DNA of 64,000 bases from Clostridium sp. CAG:354_28_25 (lineage in GTDB: Bacteria > Bacillota > Clostridia > TANB77 > CAG-508), in contig MNRL01000015.1 of the NCBI GenBank assembly GCA_001915925.1, positions 1 through 64,000 on the forward strand, given 5' to 3'. Position 1 is the first letter of the stretch, and each line of letters begins with the position of its first letter. Positions 15,969-25,008 of the stretch are shown here, one piece after another. Below the pieces are notes generated by a model. The model did no database searches. It had not been told where the DNA came from and worked only from the letters and a program-made list of their open reading frames with translations. A program made the translations under genes and the position numbers.

Positions 15969-18329
15969 CTAAAAATTTTTCTTCATTTGATTTAATGTAT
16001 CATTCATTTCGTTTGAAAATCTAGTTCTTTCATAATTGTTATTACTTTTAGCACCTCTATTTGAAGCAGGTGTTGGTTCCATTAATGGATATACCATATT
16101 TTCTAATGTTCTTAATGCTTGCATAAATTCCTTTGAATATCCATTTAAAGAAATCTTGCAGTTAACTAATCCCTCTAAATATTTTGAATAAGTTGCAATT
16201 TCAAATGGAATTGTACAATATTTAGCTGTTTCCCTATTAAATAATTCTCTCATAAATGACATTGATGGGTCATTGTAAAATGATAATCCACCGATAATAT
16301 TTTTTACAGTAAGAGTTTTAACAGGTAATTCCTTATTAATAACAATTCTTAAGTTCTCTGGTTGATATATATTTTTGCTTTGTAAATCTCTTAAAAAAGC
16401 AGTAAGTGGTTGGATAGTTATAATATCCATACTTTGTACTAAGTAAATTTCCTGTGATGCAGCAAAATATCCAAAATCTGTTTCAAAGTCACAATCAATT
16501 AATATTAATGAGTGATTTTTTACTAATGTTGATAATATTTCTTCGTATTGTTCCATAGGTACATCATCATCTGGTAGTGCTGTATATACAGTTAAATTTT
16601 TATCTACCTTTAATCCTGCTGCAACCCCATTAATTAAATTTGGAATACTCTTCTCTGCAATTTGTCTTAAATCTTCTTCGTTTTCTGTGTAGATATAATA
16701 AGCATTTCTATTTCTTGTTGCATCTAATATCGCTACATCTATTCCTTTTTTAGATAAACTAAGTGCAAGATTATTTACTAAGAATGATGTTCCATTCTTA
16801 CTTGTTCCAACAAATGTTACAATTTTCTTTTCTCTAGTTAATAACGCATCTATTGCATCTGTTGGATATGTTCTTCTTGTGTTTGTTAATTTTGTTTGAT
16901 TATAATCATTTGATCTCCCAGTAGGTGAATTTAAATCAAAAGGTATATATCCATTACTTTGAGTAGTACTTGAAAAATCCGAACTATTGTCTATTTGTGG
17001 ATCATTGTCATCATCATCAAAACCTGGTATTGTGTTTGCTTGTGATTCATCATCATCATCAAAACCTGGTACAGTGTTTACTTGTGGTTCATCATCATCA
17101 TCAAAACCGGGCATCGTATTTACCTGAGGTTCATCATCGTCATCGAAACCTGGCATCGTATTTACTTGTGGTTCATCATCATCATCAAAACCTGGCATCG
17201 TATTTACTTGTGGTTCATCATCGTCATCATCGAAACCTGGCATTGTAATTTCTTCTTGTTTCTTTTTAGGAGGTCTACCTCTTCTTTTTGGTTTGCTTTC
17301 TTCTGCCTTAACAACCTCTTCTTCTGTTTTTTTCTTAGGAGGTCTACCTCTTCTTTTTGTTTTAACTTCTTCTACTGGCTCTGGAACACTTGAAGTGTCT
17401 TCGTCATCTATACCATCTATTATTGGCTCGATTGGTTCTGGTATGTTCAAACCAGAAGAAGTTGCAGTTTTAGCTGACATTTTCTTTACTTTATTTGTAT
17501 TTACAGCTGATGGAATAATAACTGGTCTCCCAAGATTTCTCTTACCATTTGAAGATTCTATAAATCCTATTTTTAACCCATTATCTTCTTCATCTCTATT
17601 TTTAACTGTTCCTGTTGAGCTTCTTTTTTCTCCCATTAATGACATAATTTGTTGATATTTAGGAGATTTTTCTTCTAATATAGCTTTTACATTTAAAGGA
17701 AGAAAACTCGCTATTACTTTTAATTGAACATCTGTATATTGTTGTGCTATAGAATCAAAACTATCTACACACTTTTGTTCATCTCTTCCTATTTTCTTAT
17801 AATGTGCTAAAATACTTTGTATTTCTGATTCGCTTACATCATTTTCATTTTCTGATTGATAAGTAACTTCTTCTGCATCAATTTTATAATATATTTTTGC
17901 TTCTTTTTTAGTTCTAGGTACTTTTATTAATTTACAAATTTCATCTATATTTCTATCTGTTCCAATAAGAGCATTATATATACCAATACTAAATAATTTT
18001 ACTAATATTTCGTCAGACTTTGTACGTCTATCTGAGCATATTAATATTATTGGAGTATCTGCTCTTGTAGAATTTGTAGCCTCATCACTAATATTATCTA
18101 ATCTTTCAAAAATAAATTTATCGATTTGTTCATAATTATTATTTGTAAAAGGCTCTAAGTCTTCACTTATTATAATTCTATCATAAGTATTATCTTTCTG
18201 TAGTTCTTTTAAGATAGCATTAAAATAATATACATTTTTATATGATATTATTTCTTTATAATCACTTTGATATTTCTTTATAATGGATTTTGATATTTTT
18301 TCATTATTTACAGCAAATAATATTTTCAT
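15969..18329 (-). CDS. TadZ/MinD-like protein with AT-hooks and acidic repeats
   Basis: A 786-residue protein. Residues 1-140 look like a receiver-type alpha/beta domain (KILFAVNNE; RIIISEDLEPF; PIILICSD). Residues 326-334 and 349-357 are two AT-hook motifs (RRGRPPKKK). Residues 362-446 are six tandem 14-15 residue repeats of type TMPGFDDDDEPQVN. Residues 500-750 are MinD/ParA-like: KKIVTFVGTSKNGTSFLVNN, with an altered P-loop in which the Walker A lysine is replaced by Thr. Receiver plus atypical MinD resembles TadZ/CpaE, proteins that localise pilus machines. The AT-hook and acidic linker is not a known TadZ feature. Start is ATG after GGAGGGG. Confidence 0.65.
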   Translation of the reverse strand: MKILFAVNNEKISKSIIKKYQSDYKEIISYKNVYYFNAILKELQKDNTYDRIIISEDLEPFTNNNYEQIDKFIFERLDNISDEATNSTRADTPIILICSDRRTKSDEILVKLFSIGIYNALIGTDRNIDEICKLIKVPRTKKEAKIYYKIDAEEVTYQSENENDVSESEIQSILAHYKKIGRDEQKCVDSFDSIAQQYTDVQLKVIASFLPLNVKAILEEKSPKYQQIMSLMGEKRSSTGTVKNRDEEDNGLKIGFIESSNGKRNLGRPVIIPSAVNTNKVKKMSAKTATSSGLNIPEPIEPIIDGIDDEDTSSVPEPVEEVKTKRRGRPPKKKTEEEVVKAEESKPKRRGRPPKKKQEEITMPGFDDDDDEPQVNTMPGFDDDDEPQVNTMPGFDDDDEPQVNTMPGFDDDDEPQVNTVPGFDDDDESQANTIPGFDDDDNDPQIDNSSDFSSTTQSNGYIPFDLNSPTGRSNDYNQTKLTNTRRTYPTDAIDALLTREKKIVTFVGTSKNGTSFLVNNLALSLSKKGIDVAILDATRNRNAYYIYTENEEDLRQIAEKSIPNLINGVAAGLKVDKNLTVYTALPDDDVPMEQYEEILSTLVKNHSLILIDCDFETDFGYFAASQEIYLVQSMDIITIQPLTAFLRDLQSKNIYQPENLRIVINKELPVKTLTVKNIIGGLSFYNDPSMSFMRELFNRETAKYCTIPFEIATYSKYLEGLVNCKISLNGYSKEFMQALRTLENMVYPLMEPTPASNRGAKSNNNYERTRFSNEMNDTLNQMKKNF
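16992..17246 (-). repeat. Tandem coding repeats (six units) in the TadZ/MinD-like gene
   Basis: Six near-identical 42-45 base units encode (T)MPGFDDDDEPQVN. The first four are the most alike and the last two have drifted (ESQAN, NDPQID). Such arrays can expand or shrink by replication slippage. Confidence 0.9.
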
Positions 18330-18332
18330 TCG

Positions 18333-18743
18333 TTAACCCCTCCAACCTTTTACAACTATAGCAAATATAAGTGGTAATAGTTGTGTTATTACTAGTACAG
18401 TTATACATCCTATCATAATTCCAAAGCCTCTATCTCTTTCATCAAGCTTACGGATACCTATTACTTGGTAAATTCCTCCTATTGCTATTCCTACAAAGCA
18501 TACTGGTATGCTATATATTCTTACTGCATTTAATATATATGCTGCAATACCATAGGCATCAGAGCCATATTCTTCTTTGTAATCTTCTAATTTCTTTTCT
18601 GAATTTTCTTTTATTTGAACTAATTGCCCTGCTCCTTGTGCTTCTAATTGATTTACAGAATCTGCATATACCATTTGACCACTAAGTACAAAAAGTAAAA
18701 TTATAAAGCAACAAGATAGTACTTTTTTTATTATTTTATTCAT
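18333..18743 (-). CDS. Small secreted/membrane protein with pilin-like layout
   Basis: A 136-residue protein with a signal peptide (about 1-27, cleavage near VYA-DS), a short charged region (about 30-60), then two hydrophobic segments (about 67-93 and 107-131) split by a charged loop RKLDERDRGFG. This layout resembles VirB2/TrbC-type pilins and related small membrane proteins, but no diagnostic motif is visible. It lies four bases upstream of the TadZ/MinD-like gene, which supports a shared role at the cell surface. Function uncertain. Confidence 0.55.
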   Translation of the reverse strand: MNKIIKKVLSCCFIILLFVLSGQMVYADSVNQLEAQGAGQLVQIKENSEKKLEDYKEEYGSDAYGIAAYILNAVRIYSIPVCFVGIAIGGIYQVIGIRKLDERDRGFGIMIGCITVLVITQLLPLIFAIVVKGWRG

Positions 18744-18922
18744 TAGGTTTTTACCCCTTTCTGCTTGATTTTATTATACTCTATTATCATACAATACAAT
18801 CGTTAAAATATCAATAATTTATAATTATTTTTTTAATTATATTAGAAAAATCTTTGATTTTCTAATAATTATAGCTAATTATTACAACGTTATAAATAAA
18901 AACTTTTTATATTATTTGCTAC
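18744..18922. other. AT-rich intergenic stretch
   Basis: No gene seen. A short inverted repeat ATTAGAAAA / TTTTCTAAT lies near 18840-18866 and could form a hairpin. Confidence 0.4.
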
Positions 18923-18950
18923 AAAAAAAGATAGAGCTTAGCCCTATCTT
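18923..18950 (-). terminator. Terminator after uppP
   Basis: Arms AAGATAG / CTATCTT with a run of T on the minus strand side. The stem overlaps the uppP stop codon by two bases. Confidence 0.75.
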
Positions 18951-19743
18951 ATATTCTATTCATAAATACTATTAAAACAACTATTCCAATTATTATTCTG
19001 TATACTGCAAATATTTTAAAGTTACCTGTTTGTAAGTATTTTAATAAGAATTTAATTACCACTATTCCTACCAAGAAACTTACTAAAATTCCCACAAAAA
19101 ATGGTACACTAAAAACAAAATCTTTTATCTTAAATATAGTTGCAGCTAATACTATTGGTGCAGATAACATAAAGGAATATCTTGCTGCTGATTCACGTTC
19201 TATTCCCATTGCTCTGGCTGTAGTCATTGTTACTCCAGATCTAGAAACACCTGGTATGAATGCTAATGATTGTGATAACCCAATCAAAAACGTTTGTTTA
19301 AAAGACATATCTTCATATTTTACTTTAGATTTTGCTTTTTTATCTATAATATATAGAATAATACCCATAAAAATTAACGCACAACCAATAATTTCTGGCT
19401 TTGTTAATATATCTGCACAATAATGGTCTAACAAATATCCTATGATTCCACCCGGAATTGTTGCAAATACGATATACCAAAACATTTTTCCTTCAAATGT
19501 TTTTTTCTTTTTAGCAACTTGTTCATAACCACCTTTTATTAATTTTATCCAATCTCTAAAGAAAAATATTCCAATTGCAAGCAATGTTCCAAAATGCAAA
19601 GCAACATCAAAATCTCCTATCTCTCCCCAATTGAATAGCCATGGTATTATGAATAAATGTGCAGAACTTGATATTGGAAGTAATTCTGTAAGTCCTTGAA
19701 CTGCTCCTAATATTATTGCTCTAAAAACTGTTATTTCCATCAT
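18949..19743 (-). CDS. uppP: Undecaprenyl-diphosphatase
   Basis: A 264-residue polytopic membrane protein of the BacA/UppP family. It has the signature GLTELLPISSSAHL (about 15-28) and GVSRSGVTMTTARAMGI, the two motifs that form the active site. It recycles undecaprenyl pyrophosphate to the lipid carrier of wall synthesis, and raised levels give bacitracin resistance. A second ATG lies directly after the first. Confidence 0.95.
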   Translation of the reverse strand: MMEITVFRAIILGAVQGLTELLPISSSAHLFIIPWLFNWGEIGDFDVALHFGTLLAIGIFFFRDWIKLIKGGYEQVAKKKKTFEGKMFWYIVFATIPGGIIGYLLDHYCADILTKPEIIGCALIFMGIILYIIDKKAKSKVKYEDMSFKQTFLIGLSQSLAFIPGVSRSGVTMTTARAMGIERESAARYSFMLSAPIVLAATIFKIKDFVFSVPFFVGILVSFLVGIVVIKFLLKYLQTGNFKIFAVYRIIIGIVVLIVFMNRI

Positions 19744-19762
19744 TTTATTTTTTTCTCCTTAG

Positions 19763-20623
19763 CTAATTGTTTTTTATATCTTTTAATATATTTTCTAATG
19801 TTTCTTTTATAAATTCAGCTGAAGTTATAGGTGCAACTCTTCCAGGTAAAGAAAGTGCCCAAATTAATTTTATTCCTATCTCTTTTACAGCTTTTCTATC
19901 TACTCCTCCTGGATTTGACGCGATATCTATTATAAGACAATCTCTTTTTAAAAGTTTTAATTTTTCTTTATTTAATATAATATGAGGAATTGTATTAATT
20001 ATTATATCAAATTGGTTTAATTCATTATCTAATTCATCAAGCAATATTGGTTTATATCCATATGCTTTTATCCATGCGCAATTTACTGTTGTTCTTGTTT
20101 CGCAATATACCTCTGCACCAATTCCCTTTAACATATTTGATAAGATTTTACTTACTCTTCCAAATCCCATTACTAAAATCTTACTACCATGTAAAGTTTT
20201 AGTTGACTCTTCCATAGCAATTTGGATTGCGCCTTCTGCAGTAGATATTGTATTTAATACTGTTAATTCTTCTCTTTTTAATAAATCAATAACCTTTGTT
20301 TCACTAAACTTTTGATATAGTTCCTCTTCTATTCTTCCTGCAATAAAAGTTTTTCCCTTAACATACTTTGCTACTTCTGATATTTCTATTTTATTTTTGC
20401 TAAAAGGTGTATTTATATTTATCCCATCACTTGAAAGTGGAATTGAGCTTACAATTATGTCAGACTTTGATGTAACTTCTTCTATACTAGTACATTTTAC
20501 TATTTCATTGCTAGTACGAGCTTGTTCTATCCCATATGTATATACCTCGTATCCATCTGCTTTTAGCATATCTGCAAGTTTTACAATCCTTAAGTCTCCT
20601 CCTATAATTGAAATATTTTTCAT
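19763..20623 (-). CDS. dpaA: Dipicolinate synthase subunit A
   Basis: A 286-residue NAD(P)-binding protein. SIIGGDLRIVKLADML lies at the N-terminus and ILVMGFGRVSKILSNMLKGIGA in the middle, as in SpoVFA/DpaA. Together with DpaB it makes the spore-core compound dipicolinic acid in the mother cell. The ATG preceded by AGGAGG was chosen; an upstream start would overlap the TPR gene further. No dpaB is adjacent, so the second subunit must lie elsewhere or be replaced. Confidence 0.88.
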   Translation of the reverse strand: MKNISIIGGDLRIVKLADMLKADGYEVYTYGIEQARTSNEIVKCTSIEEVTSKSDIIVSSIPLSSDGININTPFSKNKIEISEVAKYVKGKTFIAGRIEEELYQKFSETKVIDLLKREELTVLNTISTAEGAIQIAMEESTKTLHGSKILVMGFGRVSKILSNMLKGIGAEVYCETRTTVNCAWIKAYGYKPILLDELDNELNQFDIIINTIPHIILNKEKLKLLKRDCLIIDIASNPGGVDRKAVKEIGIKLIWALSLPGRVAPITSAEFIKETLENILKDIKNN

Positions 20624-20633
20624 AATAAGCCTC

Positions 20634-21839
20634 CTATAAATTTTCTCTTTCATCTTTTTGTATATCTATGCTTTTTTCTTTGATAATATTCATATTTTTA
20701 AATTCATTTTTACTTATTTTACCAACCAATAAATATGTATCTTCAAGATGTTTTTTTACTAATAGCTCTGGTTTGGTCATAGCTACCTTTTTTCTAATTA
20801 TTTTATTAATATTTTTTGGAATATACCTTTCTATAGATAAAAAAACTGTGTCTTTAGCCGCTTTCTCTGCAAATGAACTATCCAAATTTATTGCTCTATC
20901 CAAATAATTAATTGCTCTCTCTTTTTCTCCTTTTATAACATATATTCTAGCTAATTGATAACAACTTTCTGGTTCTGTATCTTCTACTTTTATTCCTTCT
21001 ATAAAATATTTTTCTGCTTCGTCCAAATCGTCATATAGCATCGAAATTAATCCTAAATTATAATAACCTTTATAATTTAATGCATTTATTTTTGCAGCCT
21101 TTTCATAACAATTTTTTGCATTCTGAAAATCATTTAATCTTGTATAGGCGATTCCTAAATTATAATAAATTTCGAAGCTTTCTTTGTCGTTATACTTTAA
21201 AGCATTCATATATACATTTATAGCTTCTTTAAAATTTTCTTGCTCACATAATAATCCACCTAGTAATTTTGAAGCATTATAATAATCTGGTTTATTATGT
21301 ATTAAATTAGTTAACATTTGGATAGCTTCATCTTTTTTTCCTAAGTTTACTAATAATTCAGATATTTTATAATAAGAATCATAATCTTTTTTGTTTATAT
21401 CTATTGCTTTAACATATTCATCTATAGCTTTTCTCATTCCGCCTTCTTTTTCATAATTTTGCGCAAGTAATCTATGACCATTATAACTTTCTGGATATTT
21501 ATTAATTAGATTCATTAATAATTGTTTTGCTTTTTTATTATTGTTAAATATACTACATAATCTTGCAAGAAAAATATATAGCATTTCAGAAAAATTAAGT
21601 CCATATTTTTCTATTAAAATTATAGCAAATGGTAATACTATCGCTAATAAATATGTTATTACCCTAATAAACGTCCCCAAAAATCTTCCAATCAAAATTT
21701 CTATTAATCCAATTGCTATTCCTATTGCTTCTAGAATTAATGGAGCAACATATGTTGTATCATTTTTTTTGATTATTTTAAAGAAGATTATTATAAAAAG
21801 AGAAAAGGATAATATATTAAAAATAATTCTTTCTAACAT
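20634..21839 (-). CDS. Membrane-anchored TPR-repeat protein
   Basis: A 401-residue protein with two or three hydrophobic segments in the first 80 residues, followed by about seven tetratricopeptide repeats (roughly 100-330), for example AIDEYVKAIDINKKDYDSYY and YNLGIAYTRLNDFQNAKNCY. TPR proteins mediate protein-protein contacts; partner unknown. Sits between ppa and dpaA, probably in one transcript. Confidence 0.8.
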   Translation of the reverse strand: MLERIIFNILSFSLFIIIFFKIIKKNDTTYVAPLILEAIGIAIGLIEILIGRFLGTFIRVITYLLAIVLPFAIILIEKYGLNFSEMLYIFLARLCSIFNNNKKAKQLLMNLINKYPESYNGHRLLAQNYEKEGGMRKAIDEYVKAIDINKKDYDSYYKISELLVNLGKKDEAIQMLTNLIHNKPDYYNASKLLGGLLCEQENFKEAINVYMNALKYNDKESFEIYYNLGIAYTRLNDFQNAKNCYEKAAKINALNYKGYYNLGLISMLYDDLDEAEKYFIEGIKVEDTEPESCYQLARIYVIKGEKERAINYLDRAINLDSSFAEKAAKDTVFLSIERYIPKNINKIIRKKVAMTKPELLVKKHLEDTYLLVGKISKNEFKNMNIIKEKSIDIQKDERENL

Positions 21840-21862
21840 TTCTTTTTCCCCACAATCTAAAA

Positions 21863-22393
21863 TTATCTTAAAAACTTTTCATTATAATTATTTATACATT
21901 TTTCTATAATTTTTTCAGCATCTTCTCTTCCAAGCATTTCTTTTACTTCTGTCTTTTTATCTTCTAATTGTTTATATACTTCAAAAAAATGCATAATTTC
22001 TGCTGAATATTGTTCTGGTAAATCTTTAATATCTTTACAATTCTTTAAGAATGGATCAGATTTCGGAATTGCAATAATTTTTTCATCTAAATCATCATTA
22101 TCTGTCATTAGCATTACACCTATCGGATAACATTCCACTAATGTTAAGGGAACTATCTTTTCTTGGCATATTACCAAAACGTCTAATGGGTCTCCATCTC
22201 CAGCATATGTTCTAGGTATAAAACCATAATTTGCTGGGTAGTGTGTCGCTGTATATAAAACCCTATCTAATCTTAACAGACCAGTAGCTTTATCTAATTC
22301 ATATTTATTTGTTCCACCTTTTTCTATTTCTACAACTGCTATAAAATCATCTTTTTTTATTCTATCAGCAGATATATCGTGCCATATATTCAT
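21863..22393 (-). CDS. ppa: Inorganic pyrophosphatase (family I)
   Basis: A 176-residue soluble family I enzyme. It shows EIEKGGTNKYELDKATG, HYPANYGFIPRTYAGDGDPLDVLV (the metal-binding Asp cluster) and a Lys-Asp segment near the end. It hydrolyses pyrophosphate from biosynthesis. A second, unrelated family II enzyme is encoded at 28586-29512. Confidence 0.95.
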   Translation of the reverse strand: MNIWHDISADRIKKDDFIAVVEIEKGGTNKYELDKATGLLRLDRVLYTATHYPANYGFIPRTYAGDGDPLDVLVICQEKIVPLTLVECYPIGVMLMTDNDDLDEKIIAIPKSDPFLKNCKDIKDLPEQYSAEIMHFFEVYKQLEDKKTEVKEMLGREDAEKIIEKCINNYNEKFLR

Positions 22394-22507
22394 ATTATTA
22401 CCTCCTACACTTTATTTATTTTAAGCTATATTTAGAAAAAAGTCTACAAATTTTTTACATTTTAATAATTTTATAATATTATTATTTTTTTTGCAAAAAA
22501 TAATAAT

Positions 22508-23104
22508 ATGAATAAATTTTATAAAAATAGAACTTTATTTTTAATATTGTTAGTCTTTTTTATTTTAGTTATTCTATCAATTTTTATCTATTTTTATTTT
22601 CAAAAGCAAAAAGAACAAAAATTATATTCTTTTTCTGAAAAATTAGATGAAAAATATCAAACATTATCTCTATATTCTACTAATAATACCACCAAAAATT
22701 CTACTTCTAGTTCTTCTCATATAATTGGTAAAATTACAATAGAAAAAATAAATTTAAATTATTCTATTCTTTCAACATGTTCGGAAGAATTATTAAAACT
22801 CTCTCCTTGTCGTCTTTGTGGACCAGAACCAAATGGAATTGGAAATTTATGTATTGCAGGACATAATTACGATAATGGAAAGTTTTTTAGCAATATAAGT
22901 AAACTCTCTGTTGGGGATAAAATTAAGATATATGATTTAAATAACAGCTTTTTGGAATATAAAGTATATGATAAATTTGAGGTTGAAATTAATAATACTT
23001 CTGTACTATCTCAAGATACTAATGGTAAAAAAGAACTAACTTTAATAACATGCAATAATAAGAAGAAAAATAGATTTATTCTAAAAGCAAAAGAAATGGA
23101 CTAG
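22508..23104 (+). CDS. Sortase (transpeptidase)
   Basis: A 198-residue protein with an N-terminal membrane helix (about 9-31) and a sortase domain. The catalytic set is His119 (IAGHNYDNGKFFSNI), Cys182 (LTLITC) and Arg189. Sortases cleave LPXTG-type signals and link the protein to the wall. The only evident local substrate is the convergent LPKTG protein at 23191-23535. Four additional cysteines lie at 91-115. The exact sortase class was not decided. Confidence 0.88.
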   Translation: MNKFYKNRTLFLILLVFFILVILSIFIYFYFQKQKEQKLYSFSEKLDEKYQTLSLYSTNNTTKNSTSSSSHIIGKITIEKINLNYSILSTCSEELLKLSPCRLCGPEPNGIGNLCIAGHNYDNGKFFSNISKLSVGDKIKIYDLNNSFLEYKVYDKFEVEINNTSVLSQDTNGKKELTLITCNNKKKNRFILKAKEMD

Positions 23105-23122
23105 CTAAACTAGTCCATTTAA
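23094..23122 (+). terminator. Terminator after the sortase gene
   Basis: Perfect arms AAATGGACTAG / CTAGTCCATTT with a 5-base loop, overlapping the stop codon. Confidence 0.75.
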
Positions 23123-23190
23123 TTGGCTATGCCAAATTATTATGTGGTTAATATAATCTTAGACCACAAATTAATTTTATATAAAATTAA

Positions 23191-23535
23191 TTAAATTCCT
23201 TTATAGTTTCTTACTTTTTTATAAGCATAGATTGCAGCAACTGCACATACACCTACTACTATAAATACTACAGTATTATCAGCTATACCTGTTTTAGGTA
23301 AGTTTGAACTTAAAGTTGAAGCACTATTGTTTACTGGTGTTGTTGGTGTTAATGTTGAAGTTAATGCACTATTAGTATTCGCATTATTATCTACTGCTGA
23401 ATTATTTGTTGCAGCATTATTATCTGTTGGTGATAATACAATAGCATCTGCTGCATATACACTGTTTGTAACTAACATTAAAATTGCTACGATTGTAACT
23501 AATAAAATTCCTTTAATTAAACTATTTCTTTTCAT
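23191..23535 (-). CDS. Minimal LPXTG-anchored surface protein
   Basis: A 114-residue protein with signal peptide (about 1-28, cleavage near VYA), a low-complexity Asn/Thr/Ser/Ala linker (about 30-78), LPKTG at 79-83, a membrane helix (about 88-105) and a positive tail KKVRNYK. That is a complete sortase sorting signal, but there is no folded domain to display. Convergent with the sortase. It may be a small wall decoration, a spacer or the remnant of a larger adhesin. Confidence 0.85.
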   Translation of the reverse strand: MKRNSLIKGILLVTIVAILMLVTNSVYAADAIVLSPTDNNAATNNSAVDNNANTNSALTSTLTPTTPVNNSASTLSSNLPKTGIADNTVVFIVVGVCAVAAIYAYKKVRNYKGI

Positions 23536-23589
23536 TTTCTTCCCTACCTTTTCTCTCTTTTGTTAATATTATATTCAATACTAATATTA

Positions 23590-23618
23590 TTTATACTACA
23601 CTTTAATATAAAATGCAA
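23590..23618 (-). promoter_or_regulatory. Sigma-A-type promoter of the LPKTG gene
   Basis: On the minus strand, -35 TTGCAT (23613-23618), a 17-base spacer and -10 TATAAA (23590-23595), about 55 bases before the start codon. Confidence 0.6.
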
Positions 23619-23691
23619 GTTTTTTTTACATATATTTTTAATTTTTCATAAATTTCCATGTCAAAACTTGGTAACTCTATATTTTTACTAT

Positions 23692-24777
23692 TTAAACATT
23701 AAATCTAAATAAAACCACATCTCCATCTTGCATAATATAATCTTTACCTTCTGACCTTACTAGCCCTTTTTCCTTAGCTTCATTTAATGAGCCTAGTTTT
23801 ATTAAATCATCATATGAAACAACTTCTGCTCTAATAAATCCTCTTTGTATGTCTGAATGTATTTTACCAGCTGCTTCTGGAGCTTTTGTTCCTTTTTTTA
23901 TTGTCCAAGCTCTAACCTCAGGTTTACCTGCTGTTAAAAATGACATTAGTCCTAATAAATCATAACTTTCTTTTATAACTTTATCTAAACCAGATTCATC
24001 CATTCCTAAAGCTTCTAGCATTTCTTTTTTATCATTATCCTCTAGTCCCGATAATTCCTCTTCTATTTTTACACATAATTTTATTACTTTAGCATTTTCA
24101 TTTTTTGCATATTCTCGAACTTGTTTTACATATTCATTATCTTCTGCTATTTCATTTTCTGAAACATTTGTAACATACAATATTGGTTTCATTGTAAGTA
24201 AGAAACTATCTTTTATTATTTCTTTTTCTTCTTCTGAAAGTTCAAGAATTCTCGCTGGTTTACCTTGTTCTAAAGTTTCTTTTACCTTTTCTAATAAATC
24301 TATTTCTGCTTGATAAGATTTATCTCCTTTTAATAATTTTTTTGCTCTTTCTAATCTTTTATTTACTGTTTCTAAGTCTGCAAAAACTAATTCTAAATTA
24401 ATTGTTTCTATATCTCTTATAGGATCTATTGATCCATCGACATGAACTATATTAGGGTCTTCAAAACATCTTACAACCTCTAAAATACTATCTACTTCTC
24501 TTATATGTGATAAAAATTTATTTCCCAATCCTTCACCTTTACTTGCACCTTTTACAAGCCCTGCAATATCCACAAATTCTATTACAGCATGTGTTACTTT
24601 TTCAGGTTCATACATTTTTGCTAAATTATCTAGTCTTTCATCTGGTACAGGCACCATTCCTATATTAGGTTCTATTGTACAAAATGGATAATTAGCACAT
24701 TCTGCACCAGCTTTTGTTATTGCATTAAACATTGTACTTTTTCCCACATTAGGAAGTCCTACTATTCCAATTTTCAT
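23692..24777 (-). CDS. ychF: Ribosome-binding GTPase/ATPase YchF
   Basis: A 361-residue protein of the Obg-like YchF/OLA1 family. It has the P-loop GLPNVGKSTMFNAI, FVDIAGLVKGASKGEGLGNKFL, a coiled-coil insertion (about 125-200) and a C-terminal TGS domain (FLTAGKPEVRAWTI; GDVVLFRFNV). The ATG preceded by AGGAG was chosen over one seven codons upstream. It has a role in translation and stress. Confidence 0.95.
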   Translation of the reverse strand: MKIGIVGLPNVGKSTMFNAITKAGAECANYPFCTIEPNIGMVPVPDERLDNLAKMYEPEKVTHAVIEFVDIAGLVKGASKGEGLGNKFLSHIREVDSILEVVRCFEDPNIVHVDGSIDPIRDIETINLELVFADLETVNKRLERAKKLLKGDKSYQAEIDLLEKVKETLEQGKPARILELSEEEKEIIKDSFLLTMKPILYVTNVSENEIAEDNEYVKQVREYAKNENAKVIKLCVKIEEELSGLEDNDKKEMLEALGMDESGLDKVIKESYDLLGLMSFLTAGKPEVRAWTIKKGTKAPEAAGKIHSDIQRGFIRAEVVSYDDLIKLGSLNEAKEKGLVRSEGKDYIMQDGDVVLFRFNV

Positions 24778-24904
24778 TTTTATCGCTCCTATCTTCACAA
24801 ATGGATAACATTGTTGCTATATCTCCATTTTTAATTATAAATCTTTATTTCTTTCGTCTGTTAATATACCATAATTTATGTATGGTTTCAAGCTTTTAAA
24901 TTAT

Positions 24905-24923
24905 ACTTGTATAAAATACAAGT
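24905..24923. repeat. Short palindrome
   Basis: ACTTGTAT / ATACAAGT around AAA, in the gap between ychF and the GC-richer gene at 25009. Possible operator or part of a terminator. Confidence 0.4.
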
Positions 24924-24925
24924 AA

Positions 24926-24955
24926 GGAGGAAGTTTGTGTTATTTCGCTTCCTCC
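24926..24955 (-). terminator. Possible terminator of the 25009-25461 gene
   Basis: Arms GGAGGAAG / CTTCCTCC, then a T-containing tail on the minus strand. The T run is imperfect. Confidence 0.5.
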
Positions 24956-25008
24956 TCTTGAAATTTCTGGGCTAGTAGTCACTATCTGTTACAGTTCTGT
25001 GGGCATTC

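Noticed and set aside
16992..17246. Regular repeat array that might be taken for CRISPR
   Set aside because: The units are tandem, contiguous and in frame within a coding sequence, with no unique spacers.
16970..17393. Plus-strand frames rich in His (HHHHQNL repeats), resembling metal-binding proteins
   Set aside because: They are complements of the GATGAT-rich codons of the acidic repeats in the TadZ/MinD-like gene.
21664..21690. CGTCCCC sequence inside the TPR gene, similar to the REP core
   Set aside because: It lacks inverted arms and is part of a coding region, so it is probably chance.
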